64,000 nucleotides of DNA from assembly GCA_019155185.1 (NCBI GenBank), contig CM032804.1:8466492-8530491 (forward strand). Direction: 5' to 3'. The stretch comes from Beaufortia kweichowensis (taxonomy: Eukaryota; Chordata; Actinopteri; Cypriniformes; Gastromyzontidae). The translations under genes were made by a program, and so were the position numbers. Positions 51,429 through 63,201 of this stretch are shown in pieces. The notes under the pieces are model-generated. The model saw only the letters and a program-made list of their open reading frames with translations. It made no database searches and was not told the DNA's origin. How positions within the stretch are numbered: the first letter of the stretch is position 1; each line of letters opens with the position of its first letter.

Positions 51429-53160
51429 TACATTTTAACTTATATATACTGGATATAATGTAACAGTCAATTATGTGAGTCATAGTAGAGAATTATGTAA
51501 TCTGTTATTTATTTCACTGCATTAGTCTCTACTTGATATTGGTTCGATTGGATGAGAAACATAGACATTATTAACAGAAATATTATTTTCTGCTACACTA
51601 CACTACATGTGTCATTTATACAAACCGACAGCAAACACCTTTGTATTGCACCTTATTTCCTTATGAATTGCTGAGCATATTATAATCTGTAAAAAACAAC
51701 CAAAATATTGTTTTAATTACACTAATCATTTGACAGTGATAATATTTTATATAAAGCAAATCTTTCCAAGTAAAACTAGATGCTGCTTCAAAACCTTAGA
51801 ATTCACTGACACAGACCGTCTTTGTTTTGTGTCCAACAGCTGATTGCAGAGAAGAGCTTGACATTTTCTACCATCTCTAGATATATGTGAAGCCTGTTGG
51901 TGTCACTGTGCATGAATGCTAAAATCTTGGAAAGCCAAGAGATACAGTAGATATATGAGCTGAAAAAGAGAGAGAGTAGAGAAAGCGCAAGAAGATGAGA
52001 AATGATTTCTTACGTGACCTTTACGTTAATATGGCGATGACTTCGGTTTTCTACTTATCATCCTGAATCACATACAACATGAGAGGAATGCAGACAGCTG
52101 TGAATGCTCACATCAATCTGAGTGTGTGTGCGAGTGTGTCACAGTGGTTTGAGCAATGGCAACTTTTTTTGGCTGGTGCTGAGTGATAAAATCACATGAA
52201 AGCTGGAGCTTGAAAGCGTGTCAGTGGAGATGACAAACAAACACAGATGGAAAGATGGGGAGAGGTGAGAGGAATAGAAAACGGAAATGAAAATAGTGAG
52301 ATGAATTTGCTGATCATGACAATTACAGGTCAGTGGATGTACAGTATTGAAGGGGTACTGTAAAGTTCCTGCCATGAAAGTGTTTGTACACTGTGCACTA
52401 GGGTCAGTTTTGATTTCAGGAATACTGTTGTATACCTTTGATTATTTTATCTGAAGTGTAAATCAAACAAACAAGTTGTAAATACTAGTTATGGTGAATG
52501 TGCTATTTGTTTAAGGGTCATTACTCTCAAGTGCCTGTACAATTAGCACACAAAGCAGAGCGCAGCAAATAGCAACTTATTCCAATTGGTCCCTGGGAGG
52601 GTTTAGCTCGCTAATGTACACAGCTGCGCTGAGGACTTCATATGCAGGTCCATTCGTTACTTCAGAGCACCACATGGCTCTATTGACACTGTTTATGCTA
52701 AAAGAGCACAACAGATTTGTCTACTGTAAGAGTCTTAGATTACAGAAGAAGGCAAACACCTACAGTATACATGAGCACAAATAAATGCAGGATTAACTCA
52801 ATTGATGAACACATATCTCTTCATTTCTCAAACACACGCATACGCTTACCCACAGTGCTCACAGAGTCCATGGAGAGGTCCAGGAAGCAAGTTGGCAGCA
52901 GTTAGGCTAATGATTAAACAGCCAATCGTTGGTGCTTAATTTGGGAAACTTGTTCTAATTCTCAGCAATTAGAGGAGAAAATGGATCCCTGCTATGACCA
53001 CACACACAAGTTTGCTCTCCCTCGAGGCATTTACTTCATTTGGCTGACTCTATCTCATTTGCAGAACAGAACTGCTTACATGCAGGTGTGTATTTGCATG
53101 TGTATAGGCATATGCTTTCTGTGCATATCTGAAATACAGCTCAGCAGGATGGACAGGGAT
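51429..53160. other. Gene-free interval
   Basis: AT-rich unique sequence. No exon, repeat end or strong motif is recognised. Confidence 0.45.
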
Positions 53161-53438
53161 TAAAAGAGATAATTCACACAGAAACAAAAGTTCTGTTATC
53201 ATTTATTGACCCTCACATTGTTTAAACCAGTCTTTCTTCTGTGGAACACAAAAGAAGATATCTTGAGAAATGCATACAATGGAAATGAATGAGGACCAAT
53301 GTCGTTTGCTTACCAACATTCTTCAAAATATCTTCTTTTGTGTTCTGCAGAAAAAAGAAGGTAAGCCAGGTTGCGAATCGCATGAGAGTGAGTAAGTAAT
53401 GAAAGAATTTCCATTTTTTACTAAACTATCCCTTTTAA
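53161..53438 (+). mobile_element. Family A MITE copy
   Basis: Left end TAAAAGAGATAATTCACACA and right end TTTACTAAACTATCCCTTTT enclose TGTGGAACACAAAAGAAGAT and ATCTTCTTTTGTGTTCTGCA, which are inverse copies of each other in a fold-back core. 278 bp, noncoding. Confidence 0.8.
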
Positions 53439-54097
53439 CCCCATGCACACTATATACTATTGGCTACATAAAGACAAATTCTGGACATTGTAAAAGATGT
53501 ATCTAGTTGTTTCTCTTGTTTTTCTAGCTCTGTGGCCCTGAGTCATGCCTGCAATAATATGTGATGTGATGCAACAAAACTAGAACGTTCTATTTTTTGC
53601 TGTCAGTGTCTGCTCAACCCGTGAAGGCTCAACCCGCGAAGACTCAACATACAGAATCATTCTGTACATTTATATTCATGCCAATTAATATGTCAGAAAC
53701 TTATACAACACAGAATGGTTTAGGATAAGTAGAGTTTTCTTTGCCAAACTGAATGTGTTGCAAAGAAACATTAGAGAACTCCTGAATTTGAGAGTGCAGA
53801 ATGGTGCCTACGTTATTGTTTTGGATTGTGGTGATGGTTGCTGTTATTTGTGGTTGTATGTGTGTGTGAGGGCTGATGATGGTCGGAGTGCTGTTTTGGC
53901 CTCAGGTTGTTTTAATGGCAGCAGTGATCTGGAGCTAATGGCAGCAGCTCTGAGAATGGAGCGTTGATGTGAGCCGCAGACATGCTCTGTCACAGGTGAG
54001 GAACGCAGCAGCTGCCGTCAGGCCCCAAAGAAAAGCCCTAGTGTCTGTCACTGAAAAGTCAATTTACCTGGTACGTCTGAGCATGTGGGATTATAGG

Positions 54098-54101
<4 letters not shown>

Positions 54102-54132
<31 letters not shown>
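54102..54132 (+). repeat. GA microsatellite
   Basis: About 31 bp of uninterrupted GA. Its polarity is opposite to that of the three long CT arrays. Confidence 0.95.
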
Positions 54133-54135
<3 letters not shown>

Positions 54136-54461
54136 AAAAAAGCCATTAAGTCATGCAGGGGCCTGAGGTCCACTTTAGTGTAATAGTTTTTTACCCTTGA
54201 CTTTGAAACACACATACAGTATATACACATACACACAAATACACTTACTGCTTCTGTACCCCAAGTGTGCTTGTGGTCCTGTTCTATTTTCCAATTCCCA
54301 TCTTTTACACACAGTCACATATACACAGAGCTTTTTTTAAGGAGAGGGGGATATGATTAAAATGTGCATAATTATCAGATGGCTTGCTTTGGGTCTCAGA
54401 TCTCAATAGGATCAGAAATTCAGAATCCGGTTATAGATCAGGCATGCGTCTTAGCCTGGAT

Positions 54462-54488
54462 CTGTGTGTGTGTGTGTGTGTGTGTGTG
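54462..54488 (+). repeat. TG microsatellite
   Basis: About 27 bp of uninterrupted TG dinucleotides. Confidence 0.95.
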
Positions 54489-54849
54489 GGAGTACAGGAT
54501 GGCTGCATTTGGTGGTCTTAATGAACATTGTCTCAAGTACAAGCACACACCCCAATACTTTTTTACTGTAAATGCAGATTAGTCACTATTTGAAGTGGTA
54601 TTGGTATAAGTGTGTGTGTATATGTCTGTAAATTAAGATTGCTGTTCTGCTACGTATTGACTGACTGACTCAGTTCTTGTCTGGAAATTGATGCATGAGA
54701 GCCGCCTCTCCACTTTTAATGAGCACACAAACCTTCATTTTCACTCAGACACATTCGCTGCTGTTTTCTGACTCTGTTTGTGATGTATTTTAACGTTGTT
54801 GTCTGATGGATTAATTCACTTTCAGACACGCAGTGGATTATTCTGTGTT

Positions 54850-54870
54850 GTTGCTGTCCATGGTGCTGAA
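54850..54870 (-). promoter_or_regulatory. RE1/NRSE-like REST binding site
   Basis: Read on the minus strand, the 21 bases begin TTCAGCACC, then AT, then GGACAGC, and end AAC. All positions of the two strong half-sites (TTCAGCACC and GGACAGC) match the RE1 consensus at the canonical spacing; only two of the last three weak positions differ. REST represses neuronal genes in non-neural cells. The nearest plausible target is the neural C1q-like gene whose last exon is 8 kb away. Binding is not shown. Confidence 0.6.
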
Positions 54871-56077
54871 ATCTACAGTGCTGTGCTATTGTTATGGTTG
54901 TTGTACAGATATCAGTTATATTTTTATGTAATGTTATATTTTTCGTTTTTTTTGTAACTGCAAATGTACACTGTATACCTGTAAAAGACACATTTTATCA
55001 CTGCAGATTATAGGCTAAAATACAGTACACAGTAAATATATTTCAGAAAAAAAACTGTGACGTGTGATGGGCAGTGGACGTCACAAAGCGCAGACAGATA
55101 CAGAAGTGCCATGAGGGTGCGACTTGAAGTGATCTTCAGTTGTTAAGTGTGATACCTAGCTTTTTTCTGTAGCCATTTAAAAGTCTGTGTGAAACAAAGT
55201 GTGAAACATTATGTTGTAACATCTGTTGAGACAAGAGTTGTATAGTATAATCCAGTCTTAAGATGACCTTGTATTTCAAAAGAATCAATATCGCCATAGC
55301 TACAGTTGTGGTCTTCAGACTGGCTTTGAAGCTCTGACCTTTCTAAGACGTGTCCTTGACCTTTGTGTATCAGTGCATAGAAAGGTAAAAAGAAAGTAAT
55401 AAATAAGTCTCAGACTGACAACGCATGCACTGATTCTGAACATGTGCACTGTAAGAGTTCTTCAACAAACCGTAGAAAAAAGGTCATTGTGCTAAAACTG
55501 ACATCAGCTGTGAGAGTGTGCATTTGTGAGTCAGCCATCAGGAGAGTTGTGTTGTGTGTGTCTGGAAGAGTCAGGCAGTAGGTCAGTCAAATGCTCAACT
55601 CAGCATTTCTACTGGCTGAACACTAATATGATTTAGCCTTATCCTGGGGCTAAACCTGACACAAAGGGGATGAGATGGTGCATGTTCTTAGAAGAGGTCA
55701 ACAGACCTCCACATAACTCTAAATTACAGCCATTGACATAGGCATGGACTCATAAAATCACATTATGTGTTCTCAGAAGAGACAGCACACAAACCAATTA
55801 TTCCTTTAAGTATAAACATATTTTTTTTGTGCTGTTAAAAGGGCACATATATGAAAAAAAATTTTTTAAACTAAATTGACAAATTAATCCTCACATTTAC
55901 TCACAATGGGACCTATGACTAGTTATTATAATTATTATATTGATTTATTGCAGGATTCCTTAAATCATTATAAGCACACTTGAAGGAAAGGATATGTAGG
56001 ATATGGCCAATAATCAAAAGAACAACTACACATATAGTAAAAAGCAAAAACACATTTTACGGACATTGTCACCAACA
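54871..56077. other. Gene-free interval
   Basis: AT-rich unique DNA. The stretch at 55439-55476 recurs at 60139-60176 and marks another dispersed repeat. No exon is seen. Confidence 0.45.
55439..55476 (+). repeat. Short dispersed repeat, copy 1
   Basis: The block from ACATGTGCACTGTAAGAGTT to CTTCAACAAACCGTAGAA recurs at 60139-60176 with two substitutions. The flanks differ, so it may be a conserved piece of an otherwise eroded transposon. Confidence 0.7.
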
Positions 56078-56381
56078 AATGAAAATGCTGAAGCTGCTCT
56101 TCTCAATACAATGAAGGTGGATAGGGATCGGAGGACGTCAATGCACCATAAAAGTAGTCCATAAGACCTGTGCACCATATTTCAACTATTCAAAGCCATA
56201 CAGTTATTCACTTTAAATCTTATTGGACACCCATAGTCACAATTCACTTTCATTGTATAAAAAAGAGCAGCTTGGACATTCTGCTATACAGTAAATCCTC
56301 TTATTTTCCACAGAAGAAAAAGTCACACAGGTTTCGAAAGGGTAAGTGAGTTCTTATTATTGTGTGAACTACTCCTTTAGC
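56078..56381 (+). mobile_element. MITE related to family A
   Basis: Contains AAATGCTGAAGCTGCTC, CAATGCACCATAAAAGTAGT and AATTCACTTTCATTGTAT, and ends GTGTGAACTACTCCTTTAG, a diverged family A right terminus. The phrases match an abundant cyprinid nonautonomous DNA transposon as I know it. The left end is eroded. Confidence 0.7.
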
Positions 56382-59053
56382 CTGTCATTATACGCACTCG
56401 TAAACATGGACGTCATTGCATAACAACGAGATTAAGGGCAACATGCCCAAGCATGAATGAGAAGGAGAGAAAGAGATGAAGTTGGCCTTTATCAGAGTCA
56501 GAGCTTGCCCTTTTCTCCTTCAGTAGATTGTGTGCTCTTTGCTTAAGTCTGTTGACAGTGCATGGAGAATGCAGGATGTGTCTGGATTATGCTTTGTGAT
56601 GAGGCTTTCACTTACTCCAAACACTGACACACACACTTGTTTTCATTAGGCACGGATGCTGAGGGCTCGTATTTGATGTTGACCTCTATTATGAGCGTAT
56701 GCGGTCGAGCATCAGACTCAGAACATCGCGTCTGTCCCTTTTGCAGCTAGAAACGCTGCAAACAGACAAATGTGCATAATTGCTTGAACTGTGGTAATGT
56801 CAAATCAAATAAGAGCACGGTCAAATAGATCTGGCCTGCACATACACATTTCATCTCTAAATCGCTATTTAAGCTGAGACACACTATAGCTATTGTTTTT
56901 TCCTAACAGAAAATATTATTTATTAAAAACATAAATTCTATTTATTATTTTTTTATTGATTTAAAGATACACACACAGGCAGACTCAGATTTAATACAAA
57001 AGGGGCAAAATGCAATAATATACAATATATAATAAGGAAATACTGTAGAAATTTTGCTACTATATTTGGCCTTATAATAAAAAGAAGGATGAATTAGGAA
57101 TAGATGAGTTTATTAAAATGAACTTGAGATCTCACAGCAGTATTCTTTTGTAGTACTACCATGATCCACAATCCCCAAACGCAATGGTAGTGACACATCT
57201 GCCATAAAGCCACAGGCAAACACTCCTGCTTTGTGTGGTTACCGACATTTCTGTTTGCAGAACGCTATGCCATAATCACATTGGGTTGGAAGGTTTGTGG
57301 GCCCTGTGTATGACACTTATAATGACAGCACTAGAGCTCTTTTTTTATCCGTCGCTCTTTTTTCTGTGAAGTGTGTTTAAAATCTTCTATAAAGGGTGTT
57401 AAAAATAATTCTGTAAATAATAAGTCTGTGCCTTATTATATTATTATATGAGGAGTTTATTTCAGGGAATAGTTGGAATGGGAGTAATTTCGAGTCTTGG
57501 CCAATCAGCTTTTTATTGTCATAAGGATAGATCGTCAACATTTCTCCCAACTGAAATGTCAGTTAATATCTAGACTCTATAAATACAGATTCTTAATATT
57601 GCATAAAGATTTTATTAACATTTACTTTTGCCTACGGTATGATAAAAAGTAACTTCATGTGTAAATACGTTGAACTTTCAAGGGTGCAAATTTAATGGAA
57701 ATGTTAAATATGTTTAATATGTGGAGATGTATCTTTGTCTCATTTGCTTAAAGTATTTTTGGCTTCTTACCGCGGTGCACACACAAACACATAGACACGC
57801 ACACACACATACATAGATTTATTAAGAAGGTTTCAGTGGTTCTTTAACTAACTAGCATGTCAGGGCACTGTGGCCTTTTCAGCCGAGAGAAATTGATGAC
57901 CAAACTTCAGCCATCATCATGGAAACCAGTGGCTTCTTAACATTAGGAGGTTTTCGTCTTGTGTGGCTTTGACCTTTGAGTCAGAAACTACGAGGAAAGT
58001 CACCCAACACTGAGTTTGACATGGATTGAGTATGTGTATGTGCTGAAAATATTTCTTCTCTCTCTTGTTGGCCCTGTGCAGGTGTGTGAGTGTGTTATTT
58101 GAGATCGGTAACTGAAGATGTGTGGTGCGTTGAGTGCATCGCCTAATTGGGCAGATGGCTCTGTCGACTTTCCTCAGTGATGCAGTGGCCTTTAAGCAAA
58201 ACACACACATACACACGCCAAAACGACGTGTATGCACAGACGCAGTTATCATTTCCCCTTTTGTCTGCACCATCAGCCTCTTCTCCCAGAGATAAGCTCC
58301 ATCTGTTTATCTGAATGGATGCCTAAAGATTTGTACGGGTGAGAGTGAGTGTAAGTACATTAGAGGTTCCTTATGGGCTGCGGTACAAGACTGTGTTGTG
58401 GTTTTCTTCATAGGCCTCTTGTGAACATTCATGGCTTCACTGAAGCTCTGGGTCTGTAATCTGCACTCACTTAAAACTTATTTTTATATGGCTCTCTGGA
58501 ATACTTGATGATGATTGGTCACTTGTGTCATTCAGGGGTGAAATATATGTTTGTGTAATGACTACAGTACAGTAAGTCACATGATTGACTAATACCAAAG
58601 GCAACAATTTGCCTACAATTTTATATCTCTCTTATCACTGAGTAGTGGTCTCTTTCTCTTCACAAATTAAAATGAATATAATTCATAACTTATTTTTTCA
58701 TGTCTGTTTAGTTAGCTAGTTAGTTAGCAACACTTTGATAATTATAATAATGTATGGCCAGCATGTCATTATTACAAAGCCCCTCAGGATGATAAAAAAT
58801 CACCAGATGTTAAATGATAGTAGTTATTGTGACTGTGATGGTAGTTATTATGCCAGTTTATAGAGCATTTATGTTGTCTTTGTCACTTGTGTGATTATTA
58901 AATACATACAGCGTACTGTAAAGAATAACTGATATATTTTGGTTATATTTTGGATTGATGTGGTATATGCCCACACGTACTGTTTGCATGTACGTGACAT
59001 AAGACAGAAATACAGTCTAATAATAAGAGTAATAGGAACACACAATTTTATTT
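56382..59053. other. Gene-free interval
   Basis: AT-rich unique DNA with CA runs near 57.78 and 58.2 kb. The 118-codon minus-strand frame at 57917-58273 resembles nothing known. The more balanced composition at 57.9-58.4 kb could hide a regulatory element. Confidence 0.45.
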
Positions 59054-59362
59054 ACACTGCAAAAATATTATTATTGAGCATTTTGTGTGTACCAGTAAAA
59101 AAATCATTTGAAAAACATTACAAACATATTGCTTTGAAAAGCCAAACTACTATAAATTTTGTTTCTGAAATCAATAGACAATGTTTTGTTTTAAACATGA
59201 ACTTTAAGTTCAAATCTATATTTTTTACATTTTCTGAAAAATATATTACTCTATAAAAGTCTAAAAAACATTTTATTGTTATTAAAGTAAAATGTATCTT
59301 GTTTTAGGATTTTTTCTTTTTTTTTTTACAAGAAAACCAGACAAAAATAATTGTTGCAGTAC
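59054..59362. mobile_element. AT-rich MITE (family D)
   Basis: Left end ACACTGCAAAAATATTATTA and right end AAATAATTGTTGCAGTACA are inverse related, and the interior holds TATCTTGTTTTAGGATTTTT and ACAAGAAAACCAGACAAAAA. This resembles a very common teleost inverted-repeat element that begins with CACTGCAAAAA. 309 bp, noncoding. Confidence 0.65.
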
Positions 59363-60374
59363 ATTGGTGTAGTTGTGCAATTGTTATAAAACCTGGTACT
59401 TCTAGACCTGGACATGAGAATGAATGCTTTAGTTCTTCTCAGACAGGTGTTCAGAATTCCTCTGAGCAGGATTGATGTCTGTCTGACACAGTCTTTAAAC
59501 TGCTCTGTGATCAGACTAAACTGGGAAGCTCTTTGATGACTGTTTGGAACAGAACTGCTCCCAGGTCAATTGTCTGGAGGTGCAGCAGCTCTGAGAGGTT
59601 TGAGCTCGTGGAGGAAGAGAAGAGCGCAGGATATATGTTGCTCTTGCTGTAGCTTGTTTTCCAGTGGCTCCCTGGAGACACCCAAGTACATGCTGTGGTA
59701 AATAGCAGTTTTGTTTAGAGAGAGAAAGGGCGAAATAGAGACAATAAAAGGGTGTTCTGACCCATGATATTGTTGAGCCCTGTGCTGACGTTCAGTAAGG
59801 AGAATTTAAAGTCAGAATAGACTCTTAGCTCACATGAAGGCCAGAGAAGAAAATAGAAACTGAAGGAAAGTGAAACTAAGAGATAAACATGGAATTCAGA
59901 AAAAGAAAACATGTGAATGGGGAGACGGGGTCAGTTGGCACTAAAGGTCTATCTAGTCTTTTTCCCGGTGCTAAAGCTGGCCAGGAACTGCTCTTTTCGA
60001 TGGTAAAGCTGTCTGATTGACATGACAATCTTTGTTGTAGTAGTTTAGTTTAAAATTAATATTTGTATCTTTGCTGCTTGTTGCTTTTCTGTCTGTGTCA
60101 TTTTTGTGATTTAAAGTTATTAATCAAATCTTTAATTAACATGTGCATTGTAAGAGTTCTTCAACAAACCATAGAACAGCGGTCTATGGAAAGATTTTAA
60201 TTAAATCTTTCTTAAAACATGAAAAACAGTCTGTGAAAATATAACCTTGATATCTTTAATATTGACTAATTACATGCCAGTGATTATAATCAATGTTTGG
60301 GAAGCCATTAGTCAGGTTTTTTTTGCAAAAAATATTAAAATGTAGTGTAAATAAATTATTAATTTCAATATTTA
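59363..60374. other. Gene-free interval
   Basis: A GC-richer portion at 59.4-59.7 kb is unique-looking. It includes AGGTGTTCAGAATTCCTCTG and TTGTCTGGAGGTGCAGCAGC, but no frame is convincing. The repeat of 55439-55476 lies at 60139-60176. The rest is AT-rich. Confidence 0.45.
60139..60176 (+). repeat. Short dispersed repeat, copy 2
   Basis: ACATGTGCATTGTAAGAGTT, then CTTCAACAAACCATAGAA; nearly identical to 55439-55476. Confidence 0.7.
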
Positions 60375-60634
60375 TCCTGTCACTGCATTACACTGCATAC
60401 ACATGAAAATGCACAATAATAACTACAGTTTTTTAAATTTGAGGTATTTTCATAAATAATAATTTAATTTTGTTTATGTTTATTGTTATATAAATTAGTC
60501 AAATATGTATTTTTGAGTCTTAAGACCTTTTCGTCAATATAAAGTGTCATGATTAAATTAAATTCAACTATGAAATATTAAAATGAATAGTTAAGTGAAA
60601 ATGTTAAACCTGTGGAACGGTGACAGTAACAGGT
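60375..60634. mobile_element. MITE family B, copy 3
   Basis: Right end ACCTGTGGAACGGTGACAGT continuing AACAGGTT at 60607-60634. The inner AAATTCAACTATGAAATATT is shared with copies 1 and 2. The left end is degraded around TCCTGTCACTG. Noncoding. Confidence 0.7.
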
Positions 60635-60778
60635 TATAATTTTCAGTATTATAAGTAAAAAAATTAGTACTGTATCTCAAAATCTATCGTTTATAACAAT
60701 TTTCACACATTTCATATTTTAATCATTTTTATAGCTATGACATGATAATGATAACCTCATAATTAGATTTTGAGACTT

Positions 60779-60807
60779 TAGCCTGGATTTCACAGACAGG
60801 GTTACAC
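60779..60807 (+). mobile_element. Right end of a family C MITE
   Basis: TAGCCTGGATTTCACAGACA followed by GGGTTACA matches the right end of the complete copy at 10401-10429. A convincing left end is not found within 300 bp. A weak CAGTCTGTGAAAAT lies at 60227, with the family B copy between them. Confidence 0.5.
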
Positions 60808-60955
60808 ACAGCAAATTAACAATCTGCCTGGGTTATCTTTACAGTTGTTCCACTAAAGATATTTGACAAAGAAAATGTAAAAACCAACCCCAGTCACCCC
60901 AGAAAGAATATCATGGTTTGCATTTATTTAAATTATTCCCAGCATATGTGATATT

Positions 60956-60959
<4 letters not shown>

Positions 60960-61010
<51 letters not shown>

Positions 61011-61140
61011 CTCTCTCCCTCTCTCTCTCCTCCTCCCTCTCCTCTCCCTCTCCCTCTCCCTCTCCTCTCCCTCTCCCTCTCCCTCTCTCTCCTCTCCCTC
61101 CCTCTCCCTCTCCTCTCCCTCTCCTCCCTCCCTCCCTCCC

Positions 61141-61218
<78 letters not shown>
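60960..61218 (+). repeat. Compound CT / CCCTCT microsatellite
   Basis: Pure CT from 60960 to about 61006, then irregular CCCTCT and CCTCC units to about 61145, then pure CT to 61218. Open frames across it encode Ser-Leu-Pro or Arg-Glu-Gly strings and are not genes. It lies about 0.5 kb past the presumed 3' end of the C1q-like gene. Confidence 0.97.
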
Positions 61219-61221
<3 letters not shown>

Positions 61222-61677
61222 GGAGTGACTGCTCACAAACACCAGCACTGGCTGTTTAAATGTGTCCTCTGAAAGAAGGTATCCTGAGATGCAACAGAGG
61301 TGACAACGTGAATCAAGCAATGAGGCACACACAGTCACACTTAATGAAAGCTTTTGTTAAGTCTACAGCTGTGTTTTTCCCTCTGTGCTTCTGTGAGTCG
61401 GGCCAGGTGACAGACACGAGATAAAAATAGAGCCACGAGAGGAAGAAATCTTGAGAAGGAGAAGCAGCAGAGACGTTGTAATTGTAAATATTCGTTGCCT
61501 TCGTCTTTAAATTGTCCTGTTGTCATTTTTAATAGCTAATGTATTAAATTGCCAAGATATTAGATAAATCTGAAGATTTATGTAAATGGTCTTCAATTTA
61601 TCCAGAGACTCTTTTCTCTCATTGGAGTAAAAACAACATTACACCACAGACTCCAAATATTCAATTTGTTATTTAAA

Positions 61678-61751
61678 TTTATTCAACATTTCCAAAAGAT
61701 AGAGTAGGACTGACAAACATAGCATAGATTTATTTCATTTACAACTTTATT
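61678..61751 (-). terminator. Cluster of polyadenylation signals for the C1q-like gene
   Basis: On the minus strand AATAAA occurs three times, at 61751-61746, 61734-61729 and 61683-61678. I noticed none between here and the stop codon at 63022, so transcripts probably end near 61.65-61.73 kb with a 3' UTR of about 1.3 kb. Confidence 0.5.
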
Positions 61752-63021
61752 ATTTCTTGTATATCTTCTTTGTAGAGGCTTAGCTAAACGTGTCCGATGC
61801 AATCTCATTGGCTCTATATCACATCTTCGACTCGCTAAAGTATAGAACATTTCTCAAACCAATAATGTGGCAAAGACAAAATACAGTTCATGCTCTGGTG
61901 TTGGTACTGACACACACAAATGTATGTGCACGCTTACAAATAAACCATTCGCCCCATAGGAATAAAATACTGTTGCATAAATATTCTCTCTGCTGACTGA
62001 GTGACAGGTGAAGCCTTTTGACTCTCTCTGTCCTTTTCCTTCCTTTCTTTCAACCACCGACACCCTCACCAAAATCAAATACATTTTAGCAGATAGTCCT
62101 GAATTTATCTGAATCAAAGTCTGGTAACTCAGAGTCCTCCATGATGACTATTAAAGATGTGAACTCTTCCAACGGAAAATAAATCGTTTCTCTAATTAAG
62201 CAATATCACGTGAGTAGGTGATGTTGTACTGAATATCAGAACTGTTTTCTTAGGGACGCGGAGAGGCAGGCGAGAGAGGGGAGTTTAGGGTTGAGTGCTA
62301 ATTGACAAAGGAAGGAAAGAGTCCTAGAAATGGAGTGACACTGGCTAACAGAGTATGAATTGTTTTAAATGCTTGTAAGGAATAACATTCATCCACAATG
62401 GTCATCAGTCACTCCAGTCCCAACAGAGTAAAACACATACAAAACAATGTCAAACGAACCCAGATACCAACAATAGCCAACAGGGGGTGCTGTGTCCAAT
62501 GTAGAAGCAAGGAGAAATACATTTTAATGAAAACTATATTACTTCTCATTTGATCCTTAGACTTCGAACAAAGCCTTTTAAATTAACATCCTTTCTTCCA
62601 CAGGTAGTTAAGGATATTTTAACAATCTCCTTTTTCTCGATAGATATCTGCATGTGAGAAAGTTTTACTAAGGAGACACACACAATGAAGAGGGACGAGA
62701 TCTCTGCCAGTCGCTCCTTGAGCCTTACAACAAGAAAGACAAACTGTCTTTTCAACACATAAGAGGAAAACGGCAAATTATCACTCTATATCCTTGTATA
62801 TTTCAATCATCAACACGATTCAAAGAGAATCTATCGAACCTTTGTTCCTCTGAGTCTCTGTCTGATGAAACTTTTTCAGCTGTGAAAACTTGCACTCGTT
62901 GTGTGTTGAAGCAATGGAGAGATCCTGGTAAAATGAAGAACTGGGATGATAAATGCTCCATCCTTCGCTTGTCTTTACTTTTTTTTGCATCTCTTTCTTT
63001 TCCACTTTGTTTCTCACGTGT
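61752..63021 (-). other. Presumed 3' UTR of the C1q-like gene
   Basis: Sequence between the stop codon and the AATAAA cluster. It has no long coding frame. A CTCF-like CCAACAGGGGGTGCTGT lies at 62477-62493. The 3' UTR status is inferred from the signals. Confidence 0.5.
62477..62491 (+). promoter_or_regulatory. CTCF-like motif
   Basis: CCAACAGGGGGTGCT differs from the CTCF core CCACYAGRKGGCRSY at two positions. It is in the presumed 3' UTR of the C1q-like gene, with the same orientation as the motif near ccdc43. Confidence 0.3.
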
Positions 63022-63201
63022 TCAGTCAGCGTAAAGAATGAAGCCGGAGAAGGTGCTGTATTTGTTGTTGTTACCCCCGTGGGCTTTGCCACCATCAAGT
63101 TTGATGTAGACTTCATCACCAGCGTCTAGATGCAGGATCACACTGTTAGAGGCGTAGTCGTAGTTCTGATCAGCGTCTTGAGCGATGGCACTGGCACGCA
63201 C
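63022..63201 (-). CDS. c1ql1: C1q-like protein, last coding exon (partial gene)
   Basis: After a CATGTAG acceptor this 180-nt exon encodes 59 residues and TGA. It starts VRASAIAQDADQNYDYASNS, continues through DEVYIKLDGGKAHGG and ends STFSGFILYAD. This is the C-terminal half of the globular C1q domain of the C1QL family, and the exon starts at the phase-0 junction I recall for human C1QL genes. These are secreted, collagen-stalked trimers that act at synapses and bind the adhesion GPCR BAI3. The signal peptide, collagen repeat and first half of the C1q domain lie beyond position 64000. Residues are about equally close to C1QL1 (VILHLDAGDEV) and C1QL3 (GGNNNKYS). I favour C1QL1 because CCDC43 and C1QL1 share human 17q21.31. 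The family is near certain; the paralogue is not. Confidence 0.9.
   Translation of the reverse strand: MRASAIAQDADQNYDYASNSVILHLDAGDEVYIKLDGGKAHGGNNNKYSTFSGFILYAD

Larger units (their letters stand above)
53439..54849. other. Gene-free interval with two short microsatellites
   Basis: Holds a GA array at 54102-54132 and a GT array at 54462-54488. Imperfect direct repeats CTCAACCCGTGAAGG and CTCAACCCGCGAAGA lie near 53615-53645. A plus-strand frame at 53755-53967 has no recognisable domain. Confidence 0.5.

Noticed and set aside
57917..58273. 118-codon minus-strand frame
   Set aside because: No domain recognised and includes CA-repeat-derived residues.
60918..61338. 113- and 136-codon frames across the CT/CCCTCT array
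   Set aside because: Low-complexity artefact of the repeat.
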